Assembly: GCA_036388475.1 (NCBI GenBank)
Contig: DASVRT010000086.1
Coordinates: 10,108 to 74,107, forward strand
Length of the DNA stretch: 64,000 nt
DNA from: JALZHR01 sp036388475
Lineage (GTDB): Bacteria; Acidobacteriota; Blastocatellia; Pyrinomonadales; Pyrinomonadaceae
Direction of reading: 5' to 3'
Shown here: positions 25,967 to 34,019 of the stretch, piece after piece
Position numbering within the stretch: the stretch's first letter is position 1
Layout of the letters: every line of letters starts with the position of its first letter
Notes under the pieces: generated by a model
Database searches by the model: none
Told to the model about the DNA's origin: nothing
Seen by the model: the letters and a program-made list of their open reading frames with translations, nothing else
Program-made: the position numbers and the translations under genes

Positions 25967-28223
25967 AACTCATACTCCTATCGTAAGCTCCGGCATCGCA
26001 GAAGACGAGAATGTCGCCGACCTGCGCGTTTTCGGGCAATTCAACGTTTGAGGCAACGATATCGTGTTCCATACAAAGTCTGCCTAAAAGCTGTGTTTTG
26101 CCTCTGTTTAATGATTTCCAGTCGCCGTTTTTCGCGTCCTGACACAAAATCCGGTGCGGGTAGAAAAAATACATCGGAAGCTCGGCAATCGAGCCGTCCA
26201 CAACGACTTCGCGCGCGTCGCCGAAAGCATTCCTGATTTCCAGAATCTGCATCGCCACCGCCATCGAAGGCTGCGCCAGCGCCTTGCCCGGCTCGGAAAA
26301 AATCTGTTTCACGTTCGGCAGAAATTCCGGAATCATCTCAATCGCTTTACGGAATTTCTCGCCCGCGTTTTTCTGCAAATCTTCGGGAAACCAGCCGCCG
26401 CCGACGTCCAGAATTTCAATCAGCCGACCGGAAAGCGCTTCAATCGAGCTGCACCAGCGCAGCATTGATTCAAATAAATGCCACCACTGCTGAACGCCGA
26501 CATTGCTGCTCGCCATATGAAAATGCACGCCGAACCGGCACTGTTTCGGAATTCGCCGGACGGTTTCGACCAGATTTTGAAAAGTTTCCGGCGTGTCGAT
26601 CGCGATGCCGAACCGCGAGCGGATATTCGGCGTTCTAAGCCTGATGCCGAGATACTGCGTTTTCAATTCGCCCGTTTCGATGCCCGCGATAACGCGGTTG
26701 AGTTCTTCAATCGAATCGCAAAAGACGGTGAAAAACGACGCGTCCGTCAAAACTTCGCGCTGCCACCATTTGGCGGGACCGTTCAAAATAATTTGTTCGG
26801 GCTTAAAGCCGACGGCGAGCGCTTTTTTCACTTCCAGCAGGCTGATGGCTTCGGCGTAAAAACCGGATTTGAGCGCGAGCTTTATCAGGCGTTTGTCCGG
26901 GTTGGTCTTGATGCTGTAGGCGTTGTTGACCTTGATTTCGCCGGTGCTCAAATCTGCGGCGAGCGCGGCGGCTTTCTGAAAATATTCCTTCGCCGTGTTT
27001 TTCAGAAACACGCTGGCGGGCGTCTGCATCTGCGAAAAATCCAGCGCTTTTAAATCGTCGATAAAAGTCGTCGGAATCGTCGCCGTTTGATTTTCGGCGG
27101 GTTTTCCGTTGACGCCTTCGCTTCCGTTCCCGTCGTGGTCGAATTCGAGCTTGTGCAGGCGGTTGGCAAACTGAAGAAGTCCCGACGGATGTTTGAGCGA
27201 ATGCCCGATTCTGCCGCCCAGCGGTTCGGGCAAAGGCGGCAGCGGAAATTCGGGTCTGACAGGTACTTCCAGCACGACGCGCGTAAATTCTTCGCCCGTC
27301 GCCACCGTTTTCTGCGCCGCCATTCCGGTCGCGCCTTCGATAAGGCTGCCGGGAATGTTGCGCCCCGTAATCGTCGAGCCGTGAATCCACGCCGGAAAAC
27401 GCGGGTTCCATTCGAGCAGCCACAATTGATTATCCGCGTCGCGCACCATTTCCAATTCCGCGCCGCCCGTCCAGTTTATATTTTTGATAATTTGGCGCAG
27501 CGGCTCGGAAATTTCTTCCGGCACGTCCGCCACGTCGCCCGCCCAGGTTTTGCTCATTTCCGTCAAATCGCGCTTGCGCATCCTGACGCAGTCGAGCAAT
27601 TCGCCTTGGTAAGCCGAGATGGTGATTGATTCCTCGTAGCCGGAAACGTGCGCCTGCAAAAAGAGTTTTTCGGTTGCCCACGCGCTCGAAAGCACGTTGC
27701 GCATTTCCTCGAAATGCGCCCAGCCGCCGATTTTTACCGCTTCGTAATAAGGACCTTTGAGCCAGACCTTCCAGTCGTGCTCGCGGCAGAAAGCGTGCAA
27801 ATCCCAATCGGAAATCTCGGTCGTCACAAAGGTCGGAATTTTAACGGGCAATCCTTCGTGCGCCGGAATGGCAGGTTTGCCGACCAGATTCATCGCTTTG
27901 AGCGGCGGCGTCAGCAAATTCGGATGACCTTCCGGAAAGAGATTCGCCAGCCACAGAATTTCCAAATCGATGCTGGAAATCCACAACCCGCCTTCGTCCA
28001 GAACTTTTTTGATTTCGGCGGCGTGCGTATTTAAATTCAATTCGTCCCAGGGACGCTGGAGCCAGATTTCATCAAAATCCAGCCAGTGGATGCCCGAACA
28101 GCGATTCGAGTATTCGACGCCGATGAGTTTCGCCTGCGGGTAAGCCGCCCTGATGGAACGGGCGATGCCGACGCCGGGCTGCGGGTTGGTGCCCGAGTAA
28201 AGTCCGCTGATATAAATCTTCAT
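25947..28223 (-). CDS. ATP-grasp domain fused to fold-type III PLP decarboxylase
   Basis: Bifunctional cytosolic protein of 758 residues. The N-terminal half (about 1-330) is an ATP-grasp ligase: P-G-V-G-I-A-R-S-I-R start, and A-E-L-E-M-V and L-E-W-N-P-R-F-P with Mg-binding Glu/Asn near 271-273. The C-terminal half (about 385-758) matches ornithine/diaminopimelate/arginine decarboxylases: PLP lysine near 438 in Y-S-I-K-T-N-P, H-F-H-M-A-S-S, L-D-V-G-G-G-W-F, S-E-P-G-K-A, and C-M-E-H-D near 716 supplying the partner-subunit Cys. Predicted to decarboxylate a basic or dicarboxylic amino acid and ligate an amine or amino acid to a carboxylate. Racemase activity is a possible alternative for the PLP domain. 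Confidence 0.85.
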   Translation of the reverse strand: MKIYISGLYSGTNPQPGVGIARSIRAAYPQAKLIGVEYSNRCSGIHWLDFDEIWLQRPWDELNLNTHAAEIKKVLDEGGLWISSIDLEILWLANLFPEGHPNLLTPPLKAMNLVGKPAIPAHEGLPVKIPTFVTTEISDWDLHAFCREHDWKVWLKGPYYEAVKIGGWAHFEEMRNVLSSAWATEKLFLQAHVSGYEESITISAYQGELLDCVRMRKRDLTEMSKTWAGDVADVPEEISEPLRQIIKNINWTGGAELEMVRDADNQLWLLEWNPRFPAWIHGSTITGRNIPGSLIEGATGMAAQKTVATGEEFTRVVLEVPVRPEFPLPPLPEPLGGRIGHSLKHPSGLLQFANRLHKLEFDHDGNGSEGVNGKPAENQTATIPTTFIDDLKALDFSQMQTPASVFLKNTAKEYFQKAAALAADLSTGEIKVNNAYSIKTNPDKRLIKLALKSGFYAEAISLLEVKKALAVGFKPEQIILNGPAKWWQREVLTDASFFTVFCDSIEELNRVIAGIETGELKTQYLGIRLRTPNIRSRFGIAIDTPETFQNLVETVRRIPKQCRFGVHFHMASSNVGVQQWWHLFESMLRWCSSIEALSGRLIEILDVGGGWFPEDLQKNAGEKFRKAIEMIPEFLPNVKQIFSEPGKALAQPSMAVAMQILEIRNAFGDAREVVVDGSIAELPMYFFYPHRILCQDAKNGDWKSLNRGKTQLLGRLCMEHDIVASNVELPENAQVGDILVFCDAGAYDRSMSYVFGRG

Positions 28224-28266
28224 AATTCCCCTGTAATTTCCCTATAATTCCCCTGTAATTTCCCTT
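28224..28266 (-). repeat. Tandem 22-bp duplication carrying the ribosome binding site
   Basis: AATTCCCCTGTAATTTCCCT is repeated after 22 bases directly in front of the ATP-grasp/PLP gene. On the minus strand each copy supplies an AGGGGAAT purine block, so the leader carries two potential Shine-Dalgarno sequences. Confidence 0.8.
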
Positions 28267-28282
28267 GTTCGATATAAAATTT

Positions 28283-29056
28283 CTAACTTGCCACCGTTGC
28301 CCAATACGAGGGCGTCGAGGCTAAATTAAATTCCGGCTGCGGAATTTTTTCCCGGAATTCGTCGGTGAATTTGCCGTCCACCCGAATGCTGAACGATAAG
28401 CCGTCGTGCCCGTCGCTGCCGTGAAATTGATTGACCGAATCGAACCACGCGCTGTAGGATTCGACGTATTTTTTCTCGCCCGTCTGGTAATTGAACATAT
28501 AAAACGGCTTTTTCTTGTTTGTCCGAAACCAGATGAATTCGTGACAAATATCGGTTTCGACGTGGTCGCGGTGCGCCGGAACTTCGCGCGCCGCGTCGTC
28601 ATACATAATCATCGTTCTGCCGGTCGCCTGAAACGGCAGCGTTCGTATAAAATCCATCAGCAGCGCAAATTCGTTGGCGGCTTCGGTCGGATGCCAAAGC
28701 TCGGTTTTGTCCAAATCGAAATAGCTGTCCGGCTGCTCGGAATACGCCAGGTAAATCATCCGCGAGCCGGGGCGATCGGGAATCTTATCGTTTAATTTGT
28801 AAGGTCCGGTGTAAAACTTGTAATCGTCCTGCGGCACGTTCAGCCGTCGTTTGATTCTTTGCAGAATATAGCCGTCGAGCGCGCGCAGGCGTTCGACGTC
28901 GATAAACTCGTCAAACGATTTATAGCTCGGATAAGTGATGCGCGAATCGACCGGCTCAAAGGCGAGCGTGTCCTCAGCCAGATTATCTTTGAAAATTTCC
29001 CCGGTTGTTTCGGTTTCACCTGCCATAGTCTTAATTTCCATCTCTGATTTATTCAT
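28283..29056 (-). CDS. Predicted Fe(II)/2-oxoglutarate oxygenase, Asp/Asn hydroxylase-like (paralogue A)
   Basis: Protein of 257 residues without a signal peptide. It shows the iron facial triad His162-x-Asp164 (V-P-A-H-R-D-H) and His212 (N-Q-F-H-G-S). Arg225 (S-F-S-I-R-V-D-G) is placed to bind 2-oxoglutarate, as in aspartyl/asparaginyl beta-hydroxylase-like cupins. The F-I-W-F-R-T-N and Y-S-A-W-F-D-S segments fit the double-stranded beta-helix. It is paralogous to the next gene upstream, with nearly identical termini. Likely hydroxylates or desaturates a free or carrier-free amino acid intermediate of the cluster (inference). The start is uncertain: an internal ATG at about 29040 is also possible. 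Confidence 0.72.
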   Translation of the reverse strand: MNKSEMEIKTMAGETETTGEIFKDNLAEDTLAFEPVDSRITYPSYKSFDEFIDVERLRALDGYILQRIKRRLNVPQDDYKFYTGPYKLNDKIPDRPGSRMIYLAYSEQPDSYFDLDKTELWHPTEAANEFALLMDFIRTLPFQATGRTMIMYDDAAREVPAHRDHVETDICHEFIWFRTNKKKPFYMFNYQTGEKKYVESYSAWFDSVNQFHGSDGHDGLSFSIRVDGKFTDEFREKIPQPEFNLASTPSYWATVAS

Positions 29057-29074
29057 AAAAATTTTCTTTCATAA

Positions 29075-29806
29075 TTATCCCTTCGGCGTCTCCCGACACG
29101 CCCAGAGCGCCGGCGTCGAGGCTAAATTAAATTCCGGCTGCGGAATTTTTTCCCGGAATTCGTCGGTGAATTTGCCGTCCACCCGAAGGCTGAACGATAA
29201 ACCTTCAACCGACTCGCTGCCGTGAAATTGATTGACCGCATCAAACCACGCGCTGTAGGATTCGATATATTTCTTCGCGCCGCTCAGGTGGTTTAAAACG
29301 TAGAACGGCTTAATTAAATTCGTGCGAAACCAGATAAATTCGTTGCAGATTTCCGCGTTTAAATGGTCGCGATGCGGCGGCACTTCCTTGCCGGCATTGT
29401 CGTAAATAATCAACATTCTGCCCGTCTCTTTAAACGGCAGAGTCGCGATAAAATCCATCAAATCGGCGAATTCATCCGCCGCTTCGGTGCGTTCCCAAAG
29501 CTCCGGTTTGTCAAGGTCGAGATAATCGTGCACAGTTCCGGGCTTGGTGCGCGTCAGCCAGATTTCGCGCACGCCGGGCTGATACGGCATCTCCTCGTCC
29601 AGTCGATGAAGATTGAGAAAATAATCATCCTTTTCAGCTTTGATATGGAGGTTTATTCGCTCGATGATGTAATCGTTAAGCGCGCGCAGGCGCTCGACGT
29701 CGATAAATTCGTCAAACGACTTATAGCTCGGATAAATGATGCGTGAGTCGATTTTCGCTTGTTCTATATTGGTGACGAAAGCGTTTTCATCAGAGCGAGC
29801 TTCCAC
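29075..29806 (-). CDS. Predicted Fe(II)/2-oxoglutarate oxygenase, Asp/Asn hydroxylase-like (paralogue B)
   Basis: Protein of 243 residues beginning with GTG, justified by a strong AAGGAGG 11 bases upstream. The triad is His145-x-Asp147 (P-P-H-R-D-H), His195 (N-Q-F-H-G-S) and Arg208 (S-F-S-L-R-V-D-G). The two paralogues share Y-P-S-Y-K-S-F-D-E-F-I-D-V-E-R near the N-terminus and D-E-F-R-E-K-I-P-Q-P-E-F near the C-terminus, but the middle has diverged. They may act on successive positions or different substrates. It is the first gene of the leftward cluster, 251 bases from the divergent oxygenase. Confidence 0.72.
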   Translation of the reverse strand: MEARSDENAFVTNIEQAKIDSRIIYPSYKSFDEFIDVERLRALNDYIIERINLHIKAEKDDYFLNLHRLDEEMPYQPGVREIWLTRTKPGTVHDYLDLDKPELWERTEAADEFADLMDFIATLPFKETGRMLIIYDNAGKEVPPHRDHLNAEICNEFIWFRTNLIKPFYVLNHLSGAKKYIESYSAWFDAVNQFHGSESVEGLSFSLRVDGKFTDEFREKIPQPEFNLASTPALWACRETPKG

Positions 29807-29966
29807 AATTTTAAAAACCTCCTTGTTCTTTTAAATTCATACGCCCTTTTAAATTTCCGGAGCTTAATACTTTCATCCTCCGCGCAGTTTTCGAAAACCG
29901 TGAAATATCAGCACTTATGCGCGATAGATGTAAATTATATTTTATAAAATATCGTCATTTTAAAAG

Positions 29967-29990
29967 TTCGTCTGTTCGATAGCAGACAAA
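29967..29990. promoter_or_regulatory. Dyad in the divergent promoter region of the biosynthetic cluster
   Basis: TTCGTCTG, eight bases, then CAGACAAA: eight-base arms with one mismatch. It lies within the very A+T-rich 29807-30057 interval between oppositely transcribed oxygenase genes, suiting an operator that would control both sides. Confidence 0.4.
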
Positions 29991-30057
29991 TATAATTTAA
30001 AAAATCTCGCATAATAATTTTCGGTTCGGTTTTTATTAATAACAGTCTTTAAAAAAT

Positions 30058-31044
30058 ATGATAAAGACGAGTTTTCTCAATCCTCAGAAATTGCCGCTGG
30101 TGATTAAGCCCGCCGTTGACGAGAAAGAAAACGCAGCTGATTTGGATTTGCTTGTCGAAACGGCGCGCTCGGGGCGTGATTTTTTCCGCGAAAAGCTTTT
30201 GACGCACGGCGCGTTGTTGTTTCGCGGCTACCAAGTGCGAAGCGTTTCCGATTTAGAGCGTTTTGTTGACGAGTTTTCCGGCGGCGAAAAATTATTCAAT
30301 TACGCGGGCGGCGTCTCGCCGCGCAACCCGCTCGGCGGCGGCGGCAAAGGCGGCGGAGTTTACACTTCGACCGAATACCCGGCGCAATACGCGCTTTCGC
30401 TGCACAACGAATTGTCTTACGCCGACGTTTACCCGCGTCATCTTTATTTCTGCTGCCTGACGCCCGCCGCCGCCGGCGGCGAAACGACGCTCGGCGACAG
30501 CCGCCGGATTCTGCAAAACATCGACGCGGAAATCGCGGAATTATTCAAAAATAAAAAAATCTGTTACGTCCGCAATCTGCACGCCGTCAAGGGAGACGGT
30601 TATTCGTGGCAGGAAGCGTTTGAAACCGACGATAAACAAACGGTCGAAGCTTGCTGCCGGAAAATCGGCGCGCAGTTTCAATGGCAAACAAGCGGCGGCT
30701 TGCGCGTCAGACAGATTCGACCGGCAATCATTAAGCATCCGCTGACGGGCGAAGAAGTCTGGTTTAATCAAGCCGACGGCTTTCACCCGTCCAATCTCGA
30801 CGCGGAAACTTATCAAACGCTGATTGCGGCGATGAGCGAAGACGAATTTCGGCTCAACGTCTATTTCGGCGACGGCTCGCCGATTGATTTGGAAACGCTC
30901 GCACACATTCGCGCCGTTCTGCAAAGCGAAACGATTCCGCACCGATGGCAGGCGGGCGACGTTTTAATTCTGGACAATATTCTCGCCGCGCACGGTCGGC
31001 TGCCGTTTACCGGAGCGCGGAAAATCGCGCTGGCAATGACCTAA
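30058..31044 (+). CDS. TauD/clavaminate synthase (SyrP-like) Fe(II)/2-oxoglutarate oxygenase
   Basis: Protein of 328 residues. The iron motif is His116-x-Glu118 (S-L-H-N-E-L-S-Y) with distal His312 (A-A-H-G-R-L-P-F) and 2-oxoglutarate Arg321 (G-A-R-K-I-A). A Glu in the HxE position is typical of the clavaminate-synthase/SyrP branch rather than taurine dioxygenase. Other hallmarks are H-G-A-L-L-F-R-G-Y and A-A-G-G-E-T-T-L-G-D. SyrP-like enzymes hydroxylate amino-acid side chains in natural-product pathways. It is divergent from the leftward four-gene cluster and probably part of it. No signal peptide, so cytosolic. Confidence 0.88.
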   Translation: MIKTSFLNPQKLPLVIKPAVDEKENAADLDLLVETARSGRDFFREKLLTHGALLFRGYQVRSVSDLERFVDEFSGGEKLFNYAGGVSPRNPLGGGGKGGGVYTSTEYPAQYALSLHNELSYADVYPRHLYFCCLTPAAAGGETTLGDSRRILQNIDAEIAELFKNKKICYVRNLHAVKGDGYSWQEAFETDDKQTVEACCRKIGAQFQWQTSGGLRVRQIRPAIIKHPLTGEEVWFNQADGFHPSNLDAETYQTLIAAMSEDEFRLNVYFGDGSPIDLETLAHIRAVLQSETIPHRWQAGDVLILDNILAAHGRLPFTGARKIALAMT

Positions 31045-31147
31045 GAAAAGCAGTAAAAAGCGGTAAACGGTAAGTTCGTTATTTTGAAACTGCAACTTTA
31101 TCAATTGCAACTTACCACTTACCGTTTACCGCTTTTTACTGCTTTCC
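31045..31147. repeat. GGTAAAC-word inverted repeat
   Basis: AAAGCAGTAAAAAGCGGTAA followed by ACGGTAAG is mirrored by CTTACCGTTTACCGCTTTTT and ACTGCTTT. It separates two convergent genes and overlaps the last codons of the minus-strand gene. Confidence 0.8.
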
Positions 31148-31699
31148 ACTTTTTGAAAACTTGCCGTTTTGCCACGCCAAATCGTAAAGTTTTTTGCCTT
31201 TGTAAAAATCTTCGCCCATTTCGTCTTTTCCGAAAACTTCGATGGTTGTGCCTTGCTGCGGCAGCTCGTAAATATATTTTTTCGCGTTGTAATTCGGCAC
31301 GACCGCGCGGGAAACGTCCGTCCATTTTCCGTTTTTGTAATCCAGAAAAACGCACCACGGCGTATCTTCCACGCCGCCTTCGCCGTAAGTGTAAAAAGCG
31401 ATTAAATACGTGCCGTTCGCGCGTTTGAACAGCGTCATCACGAAGCCTTCCTGCGCCGCGTCGCCCGCGCCGCTCAGATAACCGTTTGCCGTATCTTCGA
31501 CGTTCAGATACCGTTCCAGATATTCCTGCTTGCTTTTGCGCGCGTCTTTGCCGATGCAGCAATCGAGACTGAAATATTTCGCCGGCAGCAGCATAAAAAA
31601 GTCGCGCACGGTTTTCGGCTGCTTCGGCTGCGCCGCCGCCGAAAGCCCGAATGCCGATAAACAAATTAATAATGCCGAAAATAAAAATTTCGTTTTCAT
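31136..31699 (-). CDS. Exported hypothetical protein
   Basis: Protein of 187 residues with a clear signal peptide (M-K-T-K-F-L-F-S-A-L to S-A-A-A-Q). The mature part holds adjacent cysteines (L-D-C-C-I-G-K) and a beta-rich pattern (T-Y-L-I-A-F-Y-T-Y-G, W-C-V-F-L-D-Y). I do not recognise the family. It ends in the inverted repeat that faces the SyrP-like gene, and its promoter region faces the creatininase-family gene. Confidence 0.7.
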   Translation of the reverse strand: MKTKFLFSALLICLSAFGLSAAAQPKQPKTVRDFFMLLPAKYFSLDCCIGKDARKSKQEYLERYLNVEDTANGYLSGAGDAAQEGFVMTLFKRANGTYLIAFYTYGEGGVEDTPWCVFLDYKNGKWTDVSRAVVPNYNAKKYIYELPQQGTTIEVFGKDEMGEDFYKGKKLYDLAWQNGKFSKSGKQ

Positions 31700-31887
31700 A
31701 ATTTCTCCTCTGATAAATTCAAAAGTCGAATAAAAAGACCGAAATCAGATTGAGCTTTTGCCTTGTTTGAAAAAGCGACGTTTAGAACCGGCAAAATTTA
31801 TTTGCTTTGTCAGAGTTTTCAGTTTTCCGATTGCACAAACTTTTTCCATGAGCGAAGATAAATTTAAAAAGTCTCAAAGGAGTTCAA

Positions 31888-32727
31888 ATGCATCGAAGAC
31901 TTTCGGCAATCGCCTTTGCCCTTATTTTCTGCTCGCTGATTTTTCTTCAGACGACCGTCGCCCAGACCGAAAAAGATACGGTTCCGACGCGCGAGATGGA
32001 CCGAATAAACTGGATGGAATTTAAGGAAACCGTGCCTTCCAAAATCCAGACCGTGCTGCTGCCGACCGGAACTTTAGAACCGCACGGCGTCATCAACAAC
32101 GGCGCTGACAATACCGCGCCGACGGCAATGGCACGCGCCGTCGCGCGCCGCACCAACGCGATGATTGCGCCGACGCTGCCTTACGGCATTACCGGCTCGA
32201 TGGCTGATTACCCGGGCGCGTTTACCATTACCGAAGCCGCTTATCGCCCGTTCGTCAAACAAATTCTCGAAGGCTTAGCCCGCACCGGATTCAAAAACAT
32301 TATTATTTTAAACGGTCACGGCGGCGCGCAGACCGCCGTTCTGCAATCGGTCGCGGCGGAGGTTTCCGCCGAGCGAAAAGTGCGGACGCTGGTCATCAAC
32401 TGGTGGTCGTTTGCCTCGGAAGAAACGAAAGCCGTTTTCGGCGAAGACGGCGGGCACGCGGGCTGGAATGAAACGGCGTATGTTCAGGCGGTCGACCCGA
32501 CGCTGGTGAAAAAGGAAAGATACAACGCCGATTTGGCAACCGCGTATCCGACGCCGGGAACGTGGCAAGCCGTGCCGTTTCCCTCGTCAATCGGGCTTTA
32601 CCAAAAAGGTCAGGGCTACCCGAAATTCGACCAGCAAAAAGCCGACGAATATTTTCGCAAAGTCAACGACAAAGTAGCGAACCTGATAAACGAAATCGTC
32701 CGCAAATGGGATATGGCAGGACTTTGA
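31888..32727 (+). CDS. Exported creatininase-family amidohydrolase
   Basis: Protein of 279 residues with a signal peptide ending near T-V-A-Q and an AAAGGAG ribosome binding site. Conserved metal ligands are visible: Glu in T-G-T-L-E-P-H-G, Asp in N-G-A-D-N-T-A, His in I-I-L-N-G-H-G-G and Glu in G-W-N-E-T-A. The family hydrolyses cyclic amides such as creatinine and formamidopyrimidines or acts in cofactor biosynthesis. Export is unusual for well-studied members, so the substrate may be environmental (inference). Confidence 0.85.
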   Translation: MHRRLSAIAFALIFCSLIFLQTTVAQTEKDTVPTREMDRINWMEFKETVPSKIQTVLLPTGTLEPHGVINNGADNTAPTAMARAVARRTNAMIAPTLPYGITGSMADYPGAFTITEAAYRPFVKQILEGLARTGFKNIIILNGHGGAQTAVLQSVAAEVSAERKVRTLVINWWSFASEETKAVFGEDGGHAGWNETAYVQAVDPTLVKKERYNADLATAYPTPGTWQAVPFPSSIGLYQKGQGYPKFDQQKADEYFRKVNDKVANLINEIVRKWDMAGL

Positions 32728-32871
32728 AAGGATAAAGGCTAAGGGATAAAGGGAGAAAAATCTAAGTTTTGAAGTGTTGAATTTTGAATTTGCAACTAAC
32801 CAAATCATTGAAATTCAACATTTAAAACCCAAAATTCTCTTTCCTTTATCCTTGCTTTATCTTCCGCCGCT
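32728..32871. repeat. Inverted repeat of GGATAAAG words
   Basis: AGGATAAAGGCTAAGGGATA and AAGGGAGAAAA are mirrored imperfectly by TTCTCTTTCCTTTATCCTTG and CTTTATC; GTTGAATTTTGAAT pairs with ATTGAAATTCAAC. Located between convergent genes. Confidence 0.65.
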
Positions 32872-33738
32872 CGGCTGGAGAATCAAATTCGGCATTTGTC
32901 CTTCGCTCAAGGTAATCGGCTGGTCCCAGACGGAAAAGCCTTCGGGCGTTTTCGTGATGCCGAAAAGATAATAGCTGTCCGGTTTCACGTCGGGAAATTT
33001 GGCTTTGCCCTGCGCGTCGGTCAAAGTTTTGGCGACGGTGTATTTGCTGATTGCCGCCAGCGCCTTGCGTCTGGTTTCCGGGTATCTGCCCGGATAAACG
33101 ATTGACATACCGAAAGCGTTAACTACTCCCTGACCTTCCTCGTCTTCAATATCCGCTTCTTCCAGAATACTTCGTAAATCTTTTTTCAAAAGATAAAAAG
33201 TTTCTTTCTGTACGGCTTGTTCCCTGCCCGTCGCGCCGCGAATTTTCGCCTCGACGCTCAAAGAGCTTTTGCCGACCGGAACATTGTCCGCCGTCGCCGT
33301 GCGCGGGTCGGTCGGCGGCGTATTGATGCTTGTGCTTTGCGAGGGCGGCACTGTAACTTCCGAGCTTTGCGAGGGCGGCACGGAAGTGCTCGGAACCGTC
33401 ACGTCGCTTGACCTCGTCTCGCTTTGCACGACGCGGTTTGACGAGCGGGAATTTACCGGCTCTCGCTCGCTTCCGAGCCGGACGTTGACGTTGCGGTTTG
33501 TATCGTCGTCATTATTTCGCATCACCGCGAATAAAACGAAAACCAGCACCGCGCCTAAAATTATAATCGGCGCGATAATCCAAGCCGGAAAAGCTTTTTC
33601 GCGCGGCGGCTGAATGATAACTTCGCGCCGCGGAATCGGCTCGACTATCGCCGGCGCCATCGGGCGACCGCAATTCAGGCACGCCACCGCTTCCGTCGAA
33701 ACCTGATTGCCGCAATCCGGACAAGTTATTAAAGACAT
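32857..33738 (-). CDS. Zinc-ribbon membrane protein with C-terminal carboxypeptidase-regulatory-like domain
   Basis: Protein of 293 residues starting at M-S-L-I-T-C-P-D-C-G behind GGAGGAAATAAAA; a start 30 bases upstream is less likely. A zinc ribbon (C-P-D-C...C-L-N-C, about 6-25) is followed by a transmembrane helix (about 50-75). A long Ser/Thr/Pro-rich spacer with V-P-P-S-Q-S repeats comes next, then a globular domain (about 160-293) ending in a beta-sandwich pattern (A-K-F-P-D-V-K-P-D-S-Y-Y-L-F-G-I). The topology suggests a cytosolic ribbon and an extracytoplasmic domain. Function unknown. Confidence 0.75.
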   Translation of the reverse strand: MSLITCPDCGNQVSTEAVACLNCGRPMAPAIVEPIPRREVIIQPPREKAFPAWIIAPIIILGAVLVFVLFAVMRNNDDDTNRNVNVRLGSEREPVNSRSSNRVVQSETRSSDVTVPSTSVPPSQSSEVTVPPSQSTSINTPPTDPRTATADNVPVGKSSLSVEAKIRGATGREQAVQKETFYLLKKDLRSILEEADIEDEEGQGVVNAFGMSIVYPGRYPETRRKALAAISKYTVAKTLTDAQGKAKFPDVKPDSYYLFGITKTPEGFSVWDQPITLSEGQMPNLILQPSGGR

Positions 33739-33834
33739 TTTTATTTCCTCCCTTTGTTCGTTTGTCAATAAAACAATAATTATCTGATTTAAGAATAATA
33801 CATTTCGTTGGAAAAATGTTTATAAAAAATTAAA

Positions 33835-33920
33835 GAAGTGGTAAACGGTAAACGGTAAACGGTAAGTTGTAATTGCAAAGAGACGAACTTACCGTTTACC
33901 GTTTATCACTTTCCGCTTTT
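33835..33920. repeat. GGTAAAC-word inverted repeat upstream of TetR gene
   Basis: GTGGTAAACGGTAAACGGTA followed by more GGTAA words is mirrored by TTACCGTTTACCGTTTATCA and CTTTCCGCTT. It lies between a divergent pair, so it is not simply a shared terminator. Confidence 0.8.
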
Positions 33921-33983
33921 CACGCCTTTTTTATCTCGCAAAAATTTTTTGAAACTAATTCGTTTGATTTGGCGTTTATCTTC

Positions 33984-34008
33984 TTGACTAAAGTTCAGTT
34001 TCAGTCAA
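33984..34008. promoter_or_regulatory. Probable TetR operator with -35-like arm
   Basis: TTGACT and AGTCAA are perfect arms 25 bases end to end, with further partial symmetry inside. The site ends 11 bases before the TetR start codon, and the left arm resembles a -35 hexamer. It suits autoregulation. Confidence 0.5.
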
Positions 34009-34019
34009 ACATAGTAAAT

